This document shows positions 1 to 9,735 of a stretch of DNA of 64,000 bases, piece after piece. The stretch is from Rhodonellum sp041748555 (GTDB lineage Bacteria; Bacteroidota; Bacteroidia; Cytophagales; Cyclobacteriaceae). Location of the stretch: positions 14,260 to 78,259 of the forward strand of contig JBGTDA010000209.1 in NCBI GenBank assembly GCA_041748555.1, read 5' to 3'. Position 1 is the first letter of the stretch, and each line of letters opens with the position of its first letter. The position numbers and the translations under genes are program-made. The notes under the pieces are model-generated. The model saw nothing but the letters and a program-made list of their open reading frames with translations. It was not told where the DNA came from and made no database searches.

Positions 1-629
1 ATGGTTCTTGCACCAAGGCTTCCACCCATGATGAAAATCACCTTTCTACCTGTTACTAATCCAAAATGACGCAGGGCTTTTTCCTTTTTGTTTTCCAGTT
101 GGAGAATATCCTTCCGCACCGGATTTCCGGTGAGGTGAAGCTTTTCTTTTGGAAAGAATTTTTCCATGCCAAAATAAGCCACACAAATACTTTTGGCCTT
201 TTTGGAAAGAAGTTTATTGGTGAGACCTGCATATGAATTCTGTTCCTGAATCAAGGTCGGTATACCTTTATTCTGCGCCGCATATAGTAATGGTCCGCTT
301 GCGTATCCGCCCACTCCCACAACTGCATCGGGATTAAAATCCTTAATCAGATTTTTCGACTTGCTCAGGCTTCCCAGCAGTTTGAAGGGGAAACTTAAAT
401 TGGACAATGAAAGACTTCTCTGAAGACCTGCCACTTTTAATCCTTCGATCTTGTACCCTGCCTCAGGTACTTTTTGCATTTCCATCTTCCCTTCAGCACC
501 CACAAACAGAATCTCGGAATCAGCATGACGCTCTTTCCATGCATTGGCAATGGCAATCGCAGGATAAATATGTCCCCCTGTGCCGCCTCCGCTGATCATG
601 ATTCGATATGGTGTTGAAGTTTTAACCAT
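1..629 (-). CDS. murG: MurG, lipid II-forming N-acetylglucosaminyltransferase (3' end beyond window)
   Basis: Transfers GlcNAc from UDP-GlcNAc to lipid I on the inner face of the membrane, giving lipid II. About 209 N-terminal residues are visible; the reading frame is still open at base 1, so the gene is cut by the window edge, not broken. Residues 14-20 read GGGTGGH, the glycine loop that opens the MurG N-terminal Rossmann domain, and later segments (GVGGYASGP, LIQEQNS, LTGNPVR) match the family. The ATG at 629 lies 7 nt after the ftsW stop, so it is translated within the dcw operon. murC and ftsQAZ would be expected next to the left (inference). Confidence 0.95.
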   Translation of the reverse strand, partial: MVKTSTPYRIMISGGGTGGHIYPAIAIANAWKERHADSEILFVGAEGKMEMQKVPEAGYKIEGLKVAGLQRSLSLSNLSFPFKLLGSLSKSKNLIKDFNPDAVVGVGGYASGPLLYAAQNKGIPTLIQEQNSYAGLTNKLLSKKAKSICVAYFGMEKFFPKEKLHLTGNPVRKDILQLENKKEKALRHFGLVTGRKVIFIMGGSLGART

Positions 630-636
630 TGTTTAT

Positions 637-1806
637 TTATACACTTTGAAATTTTGTTCTTGTTCTGTTTCCCTCGGGAATCGCCTCCACTGCATCGACA
701 TGATCACCTCTGCTCACACTCAGGATAATGCCTAAGGAGAATCCCGTAAACACCAATGAAGTACCGCCCATGCTCAACAGTGGCAGCGGCAATCCGGTAA
801 TTGGTCCCAAACCTACAGCTACGGCCATATTTACCATAGCCTGAAGAACGAGCGCAAAACTTAATCCTGCCGATAGTAATCCGCCAAAGGGTTTTGAGGA
901 TAGAGCGACAATCCGCATTCCCCGATATAATAAGGCCAGATAGAGGAACAATACCGTTGCTCCGCCGACCAGTCCATATTCTTCAATGATGATGGCATAA
1001 ATAAAATCCGAATATGGATGCGGTAAAGTATTTCGCTGCTCGGAATTTCCTGGTCCTTTACCGGTCACCCCTCCGGTGGATATAGCGATGTAGGATTGTT
1101 CGGCCTGAAAAGGGATTTCATCTCCGGAAACAAAGTTTTCTATCCTGGAAAAGAACGTCGTACCCCTTTGCCCCAGGAAAACCGAAGCCGTCAGTGCCAT
1201 GCTTCCGATCAGGACTACCATCAGAATAAATCGCATCGGCACCCGACCGATATACATCAGTAACAGGCAGGTAGTCAACAACAATACAGCTGTCGACATA
1301 TTGGCTAGACCAATTAAGCCACACACCATTCCAATGGCAGCCATTATCGGCAAGAATGTTTTCTGAAAATCCCTGATGTTGTTTTGTTTTCTTGCCAACA
1401 AACTCGCCAACGTGGCTATCAAAGCCAATTTAGCCAGATCCGAAGGCTGGAAAGCTTTATTGATCACCGGAACGGTCAGCCATCTGTTGGCTTCATTCAG
1501 GGTGGATCCAAACATGAATGTTACCAAAAGCAGCGGTATAGAAATCAGCAACAAAAAGCGACCGATCAATCCAAAAGTTTTATAGGGGATCTTATGCGCA
1601 ACCCACATCACGAACAAGCTCATGAAAACCAGCAGGGAATGATCCACAAGATATTTCTCCGTATTACCGCCCTGACTTTTATAGGCCAAAGAACCGGTCG
1701 CTGAATACACCACCAGAATACTGATGATGGACAAAACGATCACGATCCCCCAAATGATGGGGTCGCCTTTCAGATTTTGGTCAATCCATTGTTTCAGTGC
1801 TATCAT
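637..1806 (-). CDS. ftsW: FtsW, septal peptidoglycan glycosyltransferase (SEDS family)
   Basis: A 389-residue polytopic membrane protein of the FtsW/RodA/SpoVE family, which polymerises lipid II at the division septum together with the class B PBP encoded upstream. About ten hydrophobic segments are visible. The region with TGGVTGKGPG and EQRNTLPHPYSDFIYAIIIEE matches the conserved large extracellular loop of SEDS proteins, and the C-terminal part carries the usual LPLPLLSMGGTS. It overlaps the end of murD by 4 nt (ATGA-type junction) and is followed 7 nt later by murG. The position inside the dcw cluster argues for FtsW, not RodA. Confidence 0.95.
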   Translation of the reverse strand: MIALKQWIDQNLKGDPIIWGIVIVLSIISILVVYSATGSLAYKSQGGNTEKYLVDHSLLVFMSLFVMWVAHKIPYKTFGLIGRFLLLISIPLLLVTFMFGSTLNEANRWLTVPVINKAFQPSDLAKLALIATLASLLARKQNNIRDFQKTFLPIMAAIGMVCGLIGLANMSTAVLLLTTCLLLMYIGRVPMRFILMVVLIGSMALTASVFLGQRGTTFFSRIENFVSGDEIPFQAEQSYIAISTGGVTGKGPGNSEQRNTLPHPYSDFIYAIIIEEYGLVGGATVLFLYLALLYRGMRIVALSSKPFGGLLSAGLSFALVLQAMVNMAVAVGLGPITGLPLPLLSMGGTSLVFTGFSLGIILSVSRGDHVDAVEAIPEGNRTRTKFQSV

Positions 1807-3158
1807 TTGTTCAATGATGGTTTAAGTTTGTTCACAGCAGTTTTAAACTGCTCACCGCGATCTTCATAATTTCTGAAAAGGTCGAAACTGGCACAGGCAG
1901 GAGACAGCAATACCGCATCTCCGGATTTGCCATAATCCAACCCCCATGATACCGCCTCGGCGATATTTTGGGTCTCCTTTATCTCCTTTATCTTTCCTGC
2001 AAATGCAGTCTTTAATTTCTCGTTTTCCTTGCCAAGGCAAATAAGCATCTTCACCTTTTCACCGATGATCGGAAACAAGAGCGAATAATCATTTCCCTTG
2101 TCCACACCTCCCGCTATCCAAATCAGAGAACAACTGAAGCTTCCCAGTGCATAGGAGGTGGCATCTATATTGGTGCCTTTGCTGTCATTGATAAAGCTGA
2201 TTCCATCTACAATCCCGACCAACTCCATCCGATGTGGGGCATTTTGGAAATCCGATAAACCTGATCTTATCTCCGATTCGGATACACCCGCCAACATTGC
2301 CGCTGCCGAAGAACACATCACATTCAGCATGTTGTGGGTTCCCTTGAGGATGATTTCGTTTTTGCTGATGTCCAGCTTTTTTCCGGGCATCCGCAGGTGG
2401 ATCTGATTTCCATCAAAGTATCCACCTTTTTCTTTTGATTGGGAAAGGGAAACAGGGAATTTTTCAGCCATCAACCTTTGCTCCCTGAGTCCCTTGATAA
2501 TATTTACATCTCCTTCATAATAGATTGCATTTTCATTTTCGCCCATATTCTTGAACAGGGAGATTTTTGATGCGATGTATTTGTCCAGCTCATATTCATA
2601 TCTGTCCAAATGATCGGGCGAAATGTTAATCAGAATGGCTATGGCAGGCTTGAATTGCCGGAATCCGTCAATTTGAAAACTACTAGTTTCTATAACCCAC
2701 CAATCTTTGTCTCCATCCACCAACTGACCTGCCCAACTTTGTCCGACATTTCCTGCAAGACCTACATTCAGTCCTGCTTTCATCAAAAGATGATAGGTAA
2801 GCAAGGTGGTTGTGGTTTTACCGTTTGTTCCTGTCACCGCAATGACTTTTCCTTTTGAAAACCGGAAAGCAAACTCCAGCTCGTCAATTACCGGTATTCC
2901 CTTTTCTACTGCCGCTAATACTATTTCGGCATTAAGCGGGATTCCCGGGCTTTTGATGATCAGATCAGCATCCAGTATTTTTTCTGCTGTATGTTGCCCT
3001 TCTTCAAAGGGAATGCTGTTTTCTTTTAATTTGGCTTTTCTTGAGTTGCTGATAACACCCATATCAGATACCCAAACAGCATAGCCTTCCCGTTTGGCCA
3101 GCATTGCTGCTCCCAATCCGCTTTCTCCTGCTCCCAGTATGGCTATGTTTTGGTTCAT
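1803..3158 (-). CDS. murD: MurD, UDP-N-acetylmuramoylalanine--D-glutamate ligase
   Basis: Cytoplasmic ATP-dependent Mur ligase that adds D-glutamate to UDP-MurNAc-L-Ala. The 451 residues show an N-terminal nucleotide-sugar domain starting with GAGESGLG, the ATP-binding loop GTNGKTT at residues 110-116, the central DHLDRY segment and a C-terminal domain with ACASFD and NYEDRGEQF. Length is normal for MurD. The start directly abuts the mraY stop and the end overlaps ftsW by 4 nt, so translation is probably coupled along the operon. Confidence 0.96.
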   Translation of the reverse strand: MNQNIAILGAGESGLGAAMLAKREGYAVWVSDMGVISNSRKAKLKENSIPFEEGQHTAEKILDADLIIKSPGIPLNAEIVLAAVEKGIPVIDELEFAFRFSKGKVIAVTGTNGKTTTTLLTYHLLMKAGLNVGLAGNVGQSWAGQLVDGDKDWWVIETSSFQIDGFRQFKPAIAILINISPDHLDRYEYELDKYIASKISLFKNMGENENAIYYEGDVNIIKGLREQRLMAEKFPVSLSQSKEKGGYFDGNQIHLRMPGKKLDISKNEIILKGTHNMLNVMCSSAAAMLAGVSESEIRSGLSDFQNAPHRMELVGIVDGISFINDSKGTNIDATSYALGSFSCSLIWIAGGVDKGNDYSLLFPIIGEKVKMLICLGKENEKLKTAFAGKIKEIKETQNIAEAVSWGLDYGKSGDAVLLSPACASFDLFRNYEDRGEQFKTAVNKLKPSLNK

Positions 3159-4370
3159 TTATCTAAGTTTCAATGTGGCCAAAGTGATGATTGCTAAAAG
3201 GATTCCCACTATCCAAAAACGGGTAGTGATTTTGGCTTCGGGAATATTCTTTTTCTGATAATGGTGATGCAGTGGAGACATCAATAGAATCCGCCGACCT
3301 TCACCATATTTTCTTTTCGAGTATTTGAAATAGCTGACCTGAACAATAACAGATAATAGTTCTATCAGGAAAATCCCGCATAAAACGGGAAGCAATAATT
3401 CTTTTCTCAAAATCAAAGAGGAAACGGCAATCACGCCTCCAATCATCAAACTCCCCGTATCTCCCATAAAAACCTGCGCGGGATAGGCATTGTACCAAAG
3501 AAACCCCACGCATGCACCAACAAATGCGGCACAGAAAATCACCATTTCTCCCGAATTGGGAATAAAGAAAACATTCAGATAAGAAGAGAAAATCGCATTT
3601 CCGCTGATATAGGCAAAGATTGCCAACGTCAGGCCGATAATGGCTGAGGTTCCTGCCGCCAAACCGTCTAAACCGTCAGTGATATTTGCCCCGTTGGATA
3701 CGGCTGTGATAATGAAAGTCACCAAAATGATATAAAGGACCGGGGTTACTTTTTCACCAAGAAATCCCAGAAAAACCTCATAATTCAGGGTATTGTATTT
3801 TTCAAAAGGAATGGTGGTTTTCGCCACTTTTACATCCCGATAGGCCGGAGTTTCGACAATACCTTCTTCTATAGAAACAGGATTTGTAAATTCCCTAACC
3901 ACTACATTGTCATGAAAATAAAGAGTGGCTCCCACCACAATTCCAATTGTGATCTGACCGACGATTTTGAAACGGCCAGCCAAACCTTTCTTGTTTTTTC
4001 TAAAAATCTTGATGTAATCGTCCAAAAACCCGATTGCTCCCAACCAAACAGTGGTAATCAGCAACAGGATGATATATATATTATTCACATTGGCAAAAAG
4101 GAGAGTAGGAACGAGAATTCCTGTAATAATCATCAATCCCCCCATTGTTGGGGTACCTTTTTTCTCGTTTTGGCCTTTTAGTCCCAGGTCTCTTACTGTC
4201 TCACCTATCTGCTTGTTCCGGATCCAGTTGATGATGTTTTTTCCGAAAGTGATGGTAATGATCAGAGATAAAAGTGCAGCCATACCCGCCCTGAAGGAGA
4301 TATACCTGAACACCCCTGCCCCCGGGACATCCAAAACCTGATCTAAATATTCAAAAATCGGATATAACAT
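3159..4370 (-). CDS. mraY: MraY, phospho-MurNAc-pentapeptide translocase
   Basis: Integral membrane enzyme that joins phospho-MurNAc-pentapeptide to undecaprenyl phosphate, giving lipid I. Family motifs are clear: GFLDDYIK (the DDxxK active-site pair), NITDGLDGLAAG, MGDTGSL and SPLHHHYQ near the C-terminus. At 403 residues it is longer than the roughly 360-residue proteobacterial enzyme; the extra part is a loop around residues 155-200, as I recall for Bacteroidota MraY. Its ATG overlaps the murE stop (TAATG), a coupled junction. No murF lies between murE and mraY, unlike in proteobacteria. Confidence 0.96.
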   Translation of the reverse strand: MLYPIFEYLDQVLDVPGAGVFRYISFRAGMAALLSLIITITFGKNIINWIRNKQIGETVRDLGLKGQNEKKGTPTMGGLMIITGILVPTLLFANVNNIYIILLLITTVWLGAIGFLDDYIKIFRKNKKGLAGRFKIVGQITIGIVVGATLYFHDNVVVREFTNPVSIEEGIVETPAYRDVKVAKTTIPFEKYNTLNYEVFLGFLGEKVTPVLYIILVTFIITAVSNGANITDGLDGLAAGTSAIIGLTLAIFAYISGNAIFSSYLNVFFIPNSGEMVIFCAAFVGACVGFLWYNAYPAQVFMGDTGSLMIGGVIAVSSLILRKELLLPVLCGIFLIELLSVIVQVSYFKYSKRKYGEGRRILLMSPLHHHYQKKNIPEAKITTRFWIVGILLAIITLATLKLR

Positions 4371-5833
4371 TAATTCTTATTCAAAAGATTAAGCATTTCT
4401 TTCACCTGTTTCCTGTCATCAAAAGGGTATTTCACTCCTTTGATTTCCTGATAAGTTTCATGGCCCTTACCGGCTACAATAATGATATCGCCTTTTTTTG
4501 CCAGCATACCTGCAGTCTTTATGGCCTCTTTCCGATCTGCAATGATCATAGTCTTTTTTAATCCCACAGGACTGATACCTGCTTCCATCTCCCTGAGGAT
4601 GGTCATCGGATCTTCGTCTCTCGGATTATCGGATGTCAATATCACCTTGTCACTGTACTGGGCCGCTATCTTGGCCATCATTGGCCTTTTAGTTTTATCC
4701 CTGTTTCCACCACATCCTATCAAAGTGATGACCTGTTCTATTCCTGTCCTCACTCCCTGAATGGTCCTGAGCACATTTTCCAATGCATCTGGAGTATGCG
4801 CATAATCAACAATGGCTGTGATTCCAAACAAAGTCACTTTATCAAACCTTCCTTGTGCTCCTTCCGCTTTTGACAGCTGCATCAAAACTTCATCCTCCTC
4901 TTCGCCAAGTAATACGGCTGTGCCCATTACCCCTAATAAATTATAGGCATTGAATTCGCCGATCTGTCTGAACCAGATCTGTTTGTTATTGATATCAAGC
5001 TCCAATCCTTCGAGCGTATTGCTGAGAATCTTTGCCTTGAAATCAGCCGGATATTTCAAAGCAAAAGTTTGGTGAAGGCCTTTGCAGTTTTGCAACATCA
5101 CCATTCCTCTTTTGTCATCGGCATTGATTAAGGCAAATGCGGTTTTTGGCAATTCATCAAAAAGCTTCTTTTTGGCTTTGATATAAGCATCAAAGGATCC
5201 ATGGTAATCCAGGTGGTCATGGCTGATGTTGGTAAAAACAGCCCCTGACAGGGATAAACCTTCCATTCTTTCCTGCACAATGGCATGGGAGCTGGCTTCC
5301 ATAAAACAATGGGTGCAACCGGCATCCACCATTTTTCTTAACAAAGCCTGTATAGTAACTGAATCCGGCGTGGTATGGGTGGCGGGGATAATGTCCTCAT
5401 TGATTTTGTTTTCCACAGTTGACAACAAACCAACAACATACCCCATTTCCATAAACAATTGATGAAGAAGCGTGACGGTGGTCGTTTTACCATTGGTACC
5501 GGTCACCGCCACTAACTTCAGCCTTTCAGATGGATTTTTGAAATAATTGGCTGCCATGATTCCCATGGCTTTGGCTGCATTCACTACCTGAACATAGGTA
5601 ATGCCCTCCTTTTGGGTTGAGGGTAATTGTTCGCAAACAATAACCGAAGCCCCTTTTTGCAAAGCTGCTTCTATATAAGCATGTCCATCCACCTGCGTAC
5701 CTGTGATGGCCACAAAGGCGGATTTCTGAACAACCTTTCGGCTGTCAAATACTATTTCGCTAATTTCCACATCCATATTACCTATGGTAGAGGTCAGTGA
5801 AACTTTGTACAATATGTCCTTTAATACCTTCAT
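4370..5833 (-). CDS. murE: MurE, UDP-MurNAc-tripeptide synthetase (meso-diaminopimelate type)
   Basis: Adds the third amino acid of the stem peptide to UDP-MurNAc-L-Ala-D-Glu in the cytoplasm. The 487 residues contain the ATP loop GTNGKTT at residues 112-118, HDHLDYHGS in the central domain, and TSDNPRDEDP near residue 405. The DNPR motif is the established marker for meso-DAP specificity (lysine enzymes differ there), so a DAP-type murein is expected. The start abuts the ftsI stop and the stop overlaps mraY. Confidence 0.96.
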   Translation of the reverse strand: MKVLKDILYKVSLTSTIGNMDVEISEIVFDSRKVVQKSAFVAITGTQVDGHAYIEAALQKGASVIVCEQLPSTQKEGITYVQVVNAAKAMGIMAANYFKNPSERLKLVAVTGTNGKTTTVTLLHQLFMEMGYVVGLLSTVENKINEDIIPATHTTPDSVTIQALLRKMVDAGCTHCFMEASSHAIVQERMEGLSLSGAVFTNISHDHLDYHGSFDAYIKAKKKLFDELPKTAFALINADDKRGMVMLQNCKGLHQTFALKYPADFKAKILSNTLEGLELDINNKQIWFRQIGEFNAYNLLGVMGTAVLLGEEEDEVLMQLSKAEGAQGRFDKVTLFGITAIVDYAHTPDALENVLRTIQGVRTGIEQVITLIGCGGNRDKTKRPMMAKIAAQYSDKVILTSDNPRDEDPMTILREMEAGISPVGLKKTMIIADRKEAIKTAGMLAKKGDIIIVAGKGHETYQEIKGVKYPFDDRKQVKEMLNLLNKN

Positions 5834-7948
5834 TTATGACAATACTAATCTGATTATCCCATCTTGTTGAACAGGAGCACCGGGACTGATGGACTGATTT
5901 TTCACCCTCCCCTTTCCTTGGTACATCACCCTCAATCCTTTATTTTCCAAAACATATAATGCATCTCTTAATGACATGCCGCCAACATCGGGTACTATCG
6001 GTGCATCCACTTTATTTGACTTCCATTGAATGGATTTGTTGTTGAATGCAGATTTTACCCAGCCGGCCCCATCCTCACTTGTTAAATGATTTGATATGCC
6101 AAATCTGTTGCAGATCAACTGGAGATCCTCCAGCCTTCCGGATTGTACATATGGAAAATCCTGATCCCCGGAGTTGGCCATTAGTGATTGAGGAAGAGAA
6201 TTGCCATTCAATTCCAGATCCTGTGCATAAATCCTGTCCGCTATTTCTTTAAATACAGGTGCAGAAACATCCCCCCCGTAAGCATTGAATCCTTTTGGAC
6301 TGTCGATCACCACTATAGCGCTATATTTTGGATTATCAGCCGGAAAATATCCTGCGAATGACGTGTAATAGCTTTTCGTATATTTGCCGTTCACCAGTTT
6401 CTGCGCAGTACCGGTTTTGCCGGCTATTTTATAATCCTCATTATGCACATTTTTGGCAGTGCCGTTTTCAACCACACCCTCAAGAAGCGTCTGCAATTGT
6501 TTAATGGTTTTTTCTGATGCTATTCCTTTTCGGACAACCTCCGTGTCAAATTGTTTTTCTACCTGATTTCCTTTTCCAACAGCTTTTACAATCATGGGCT
6601 TGACCATCACACCGTTGTTTGCCACCGCATTGTAAAACATCAGCGTATGGAGCGGCGTCAGCTTCAACTCATAGCCAATGGACATCCAGGGAATGGTGGT
6701 ACCATACCAGTGTTTGCCCTTGGGAGATTTGAAATAAGGTTTTCCTTCTCCCTTCAGCTGAAAATCTATCGGCTGATCCAAACCTGCATTTTCCACATAA
6801 GAAATAAATTTGGAGGGTTGATGACCAAAATGTTGATTGACCATTTTGGAAATACCAACATTTGATGATTTCTCAAAAGCCTCACGGACAGTTATCCTAC
6901 CGTACCCTCCGTTCTTTGCATCATTCATGTTGCGGTCGAAGAAGCGATAGGTTCCGTTTCCGGTATCGATGGTATCCTTAAGACTTACTTTTCCTTCCTC
7001 AAGAAGAGCCATCATGGAAAGCAGTTTGAAGGTGGAACCCGGCTCTGTAAGACCCTGTTCGCCTACGGCAAAATTGTAATACTCTCCGTAACCTTTACCG
7101 TTTTTGTTCTTTTGCAGGTTGATGATGGATTTGATGTGGCCGGTGGCTACTTCCATAACAATAACACATCCGAATTCTGCATCTTTATTGATCAGCTGCC
7201 GAAGGAGCGCTGTTTCGGCTACATCCTGAATATTGATATCCATCGTGGTCATAATGTCAAATCCATCGTCGGGTTTGATATCGGTGGCATCAAAAACCGG
7301 TTTCCATGTCCCGCCTGCAATTCTTTGAAACAATGCTTTCCCGTTTTTGCCTTCCAGATAATCGTTGAAACTATATTCCAGACCGACTCCATATTTGTTC
7401 TCATTGAGAAAGCCGACGGTGCGGCTTGCAAGGTTATTGAATGGCCGGTATCTCTTCTCTACTTTTTCGAAAATCACTCCACCACCCATTCTTCCCAAAC
7501 GGAAAATTGGCCACTTGGACATTTTCTGCTTGTCCTGATAGCCGACTTGCTTTCTGTTTAAGATGATATAGCGCTTACCGCTGAGACGGGCCTCGGTGAT
7601 GGCTCTTTTGTAGGCAGCTGTGGATTTGTCCCTATAATAGGCAGACAAAAAATAAGACAGGGAATCGATCCCTGATCTGAATGTTTTTTCATTGGTTACC
7701 AACGGATCAAGCACTACCCTGTAAAATGGCAGGCTGGTAGCCAGAAGACTTCCATCTTCAGCATAGATATTACCTCTTGTGGCACTGACATTTCTAAACT
7801 GGAAATTCTGATTTTCGGATTTGGCTGCCCATTTCTCCCCCTCCACAAACTGCAAATGGGTGATCCTATAAAAGATCAACCCGGCAAATAAGGCCACCAA
7901 AATGAAGGCTATCCTTACTCTCAGTACTATGGAACGTTTTATATTCAC
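5834..7948 (-). CDS. ftsI: FtsI/PBP3-type division transpeptidase with C-terminal PASTA domain
   Basis: Class B penicillin-binding protein that cross-links septal murein. The 704 residues comprise a short cytoplasmic tail, one signal-anchor helix (about residues 10-27), a PBP dimerisation domain, and a transpeptidase domain with the three active-site motifs: STFK near residue 305 (EPGSTFK), SSN near 364 and KTG near 511. The last 60 or so residues (VPDVGGMSLRDALYVLENKG) form a PASTA domain. The start codon is GTG at 7948, overlapping the ftsL stop as GTGA. PBP plus SEDS partner in one operon is typical of division machinery. Confidence 0.95.
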   Translation of the reverse strand: MNIKRSIVLRVRIAFILVALFAGLIFYRITHLQFVEGEKWAAKSENQNFQFRNVSATRGNIYAEDGSLLATSLPFYRVVLDPLVTNEKTFRSGIDSLSYFLSAYYRDKSTAAYKRAITEARLSGKRYIILNRKQVGYQDKQKMSKWPIFRLGRMGGGVIFEKVEKRYRPFNNLASRTVGFLNENKYGVGLEYSFNDYLEGKNGKALFQRIAGGTWKPVFDATDIKPDDGFDIMTTMDINIQDVAETALLRQLINKDAEFGCVIVMEVATGHIKSIINLQKNKNGKGYGEYYNFAVGEQGLTEPGSTFKLLSMMALLEEGKVSLKDTIDTGNGTYRFFDRNMNDAKNGGYGRITVREAFEKSSNVGISKMVNQHFGHQPSKFISYVENAGLDQPIDFQLKGEGKPYFKSPKGKHWYGTTIPWMSIGYELKLTPLHTLMFYNAVANNGVMVKPMIVKAVGKGNQVEKQFDTEVVRKGIASEKTIKQLQTLLEGVVENGTAKNVHNEDYKIAGKTGTAQKLVNGKYTKSYYTSFAGYFPADNPKYSAIVVIDSPKGFNAYGGDVSAPVFKEIADRIYAQDLELNGNSLPQSLMANSGDQDFPYVQSGRLEDLQLICNRFGISNHLTSEDGAGWVKSAFNNKSIQWKSNKVDAPIVPDVGGMSLRDALYVLENKGLRVMYQGKGRVKNQSISPGAPVQQDGIIRLVLS

Positions 7949-8325
7949 TTATTGACTTTGATTTTTATCGGCGGCTCTTCCAGTTCATAAATTCCCAATG
8001 GCTCGATCTTTTTTGCCACTTCTGATTGTTTGCTGCTCAGCATATACTCTGCCTCCAGCGTGGTCACATCTGCACGAATGTCTTCCACTTCCTGTTGTAC
8101 TTTTTCTATATTCCTGATCATATTATCAGCTCGGTGATTGCTCCAGATATAGACTAAAGCAAGAAATGCTACATATAAAAAGGGTGGTACAAACTTGACC
8201 GGAATGCCTTCTCCCAACCATCCGGTAACATTCAGCTTCTCCTCAATCAGGGTAAAGATGTTCTTGCTCTTTCCTTTTTGGGAAGATCCTTTCTTGATTT
8301 TTTTCTTGAAAGTGTTCTGATTCAT
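7945..8325 (-). CDS. ftsL: FtsL-like division protein
   Basis: A 126-residue bitopic protein: a basic N-terminal cytoplasmic part rich in lysine, one hydrophobic segment (about residues 46-62, VKFVPPFLYVAFLALVYIW), and then a predicted coiled coil (about 68-110). FtsL sequences are poorly conserved, so the call rests on topology, length and on the position between rsmH and ftsI, where FtsL lies in nearly all dcw clusters. It would scaffold FtsW and FtsI with an FtsB/DivIC partner, which is not in this window. Confidence 0.8.
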   Translation of the reverse strand: MNQNTFKKKIKKGSSQKGKSKNIFTLIEEKLNVTGWLGEGIPVKFVPPFLYVAFLALVYIWSNHRADNMIRNIEKVQQEVEDIRADVTTLEAEYMLSSKQSEVAKKIEPLGIYELEEPPIKIKVNK

Positions 8326-8327
8326 CT

Positions 8328-9233
8328 TTATAATTTTTTGGCGATTCTTAGCTTGGCACTCCTCGCCCTGTTATTTCTTTGTATTTCTTCCGCATCCGCT
8401 ACAATGGCTTTTTTAATAACCGGCTCCATAGGTCGGATCAGATTGCCATAAAAGTCCTTTTCGACTTCTCCCTGAAATTTTCCTTTGGAAATGAAATTTT
8501 TGACCAACCGATCTTCCAAAGAGTGGTAACTCATGACCACCAATCTGCCTCCAGGCTTCAAAACCTCAAGTGCCTGTTGCAGCATTTCTCCCAAAGCTCC
8601 CAACTCATCGTTCACCTCAATCCTCAAAGCCTGAAAGACCTGAGCAAAGTATTTGAACTCCTTGCCTCTAGGTGCAAATTTTTGCAACAAAGCTTTGAAC
8701 CCTTCAATGTTGCTGAATGGCACCATTACTCTTTGTGAAGCAATGGCTTGTGCTAAGGTTTTGGCATTTTTCACTTCTCCATAAATGCCAAAAATCCTGT
8801 GCAGACGGCTTTCTTCATAGGTGTTGAGGATATCTTTGGCGGTCATCGTCATCGAATCACTCATCCGCATATCAATATCACCTTCAAACCGGGTGGAAAA
8901 TCCTCTCCCCGGAACATCGATCTGATGGGATGAAATCCCCAGGTCAGCCAATATGCCGTCCACTTGCTTTACACCATAAAGCCTCAGATATCTTTTCAGA
9001 TCACGGAAGTTTGCCTGAACAAAAGTGAATTTGTCACTTTCAGGCACATTGGCTTCCGCATCACGATCCTGATCAAAACCATATAAGTGGCCTTTGTCAA
9101 GGTGTTTCAGGATTTCTTTTGAATGACCTCCACCACCGAAGGTCAGATCAACATAAATCCCGTTTGGATCTATGGACAATCCATCAATGCAAGTCTGAAG
9201 CATCACGGGGATATGATAATCTTGTGCTGTCAT
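8328..9233 (-). CDS. rsmH: RsmH, 16S rRNA m4C1402 methyltransferase
   Basis: S-adenosylmethionine-dependent enzyme that N4-methylates C1402 in the ribosomal P site. The 301 residues show the N-terminal HIPVMLQ, the SAM-binding DLTFGGGGHS motif (residues about 29-38), GILADLGISSHQID, and the C-terminal VMSYHSLEDRLVKNF. Length and order are standard. It starts 3 nt after the mraZ stop and is followed 2 nt later by ftsL, so mraZ, rsmH and the division genes form one transcription unit. Confidence 0.97.
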   Translation of the reverse strand: MTAQDYHIPVMLQTCIDGLSIDPNGIYVDLTFGGGGHSKEILKHLDKGHLYGFDQDRDAEANVPESDKFTFVQANFRDLKRYLRLYGVKQVDGILADLGISSHQIDVPGRGFSTRFEGDIDMRMSDSMTMTAKDILNTYEESRLHRIFGIYGEVKNAKTLAQAIASQRVMVPFSNIEGFKALLQKFAPRGKEFKYFAQVFQALRIEVNDELGALGEMLQQALEVLKPGGRLVVMSYHSLEDRLVKNFISKGKFQGEVEKDFYGNLIRPMEPVIKKAIVADAEEIQRNNRARSAKLRIAKKL

Positions 9234-9236
9234 GAC

Positions 9237-9677
9237 TTATGAGATATGTTTTTCCATCAGCCTGGAAAGCTCTGACGGATCGGTAATGATATTCTCAAGA
9301 TACTTATCAGGGTTCCAGATTTCCACACTTCCACCCATTCCCACTAATACCGCATCTTTGTCGATTTCGGCATACCGGAGAAAAGTTTTTGGAATCAGTA
9401 ATCTTCCTGCGCTATCCAATTCCACATCTGTATTGCCCCTGAAAAAACTCCTTTTCACCTTCCGCTGCTCTTCGTTCAGCGAGTTAAGTGCGTTGACCTG
9501 ATTGTAGAGTTTTTTGAATTCCATCATGGGATATAACACCAGGCAACCATCATCGCCCAATCTGAGCATCAACTCATTGCCATTGGATTCCGGTATTGCC
9601 GCCTTTATTTTGGCAGGCAATGCCAGACGTCCTTTGGCGTCGAGCTTGCAGTCATATTGGTTATTGAACATTCCCAT
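9237..9677 (-). CDS. mraZ: MraZ, transcriptional regulator of the dcw cluster
   Basis: A 146-residue DNA-binding protein with two SpoVT/AbrB-type swapped-hairpin halves; the repeated signature is visible as CKLDAKGRLALPAKIK and ELDSAGRLLIPKTF. MraZ forms a ring-shaped oligomer that binds tandem short repeats upstream of its own operon and generally represses it. Three matching repeats lie just upstream here (9736-9762). Translation may begin at ATG 9677 or at the second ATG two codons later; the family usually starts near MFNNQY, so both fit. Confidence 0.96.
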   Translation of the reverse strand: MGMFNNQYDCKLDAKGRLALPAKIKAAIPESNGNELMLRLGDDGCLVLYPMMEFKKLYNQVNALNSLNEEQRKVKRSFFRGNTDVELDSAGRLLIPKTFLRYAEIDKDAVLVGMGGSVEIWNPDKYLENIITDPSELSRLMEKHIS

Positions 9678-9705
9678 GGGTTTATTTTAAGATTCCCTCC
9701 AAAAA

Positions 9706-9713
9706 CAAAAGTA
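9706..9713 (-). promoter_or_regulatory. -7 promoter box for the mraZ/dcw operon
   Basis: On the minus strand the bases read TACTTTTG, an exact match to the Bacteroidota sigma-A -7 consensus TAnnTTTG. It sits 29 nt upstream of the mraZ ATG. A clear -33 TTTG is not visible; the MraZ boxes occupy that region instead, which fits autorepression. That transcription starts here is inference. Confidence 0.55.
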
Positions 9714-9735
9714 AGAAAAGCAATTACACATCCCA

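Noticed and set aside
3159..5833. Missing murF between murE and mraY
   Set aside because: The same order is usual in Bacteroidota, where murF lies elsewhere.
7112..7561. 149-codon plus-strand frame inside ftsI
   Set aside because: Shadow of the ftsI reading frame; no start context and no family match.
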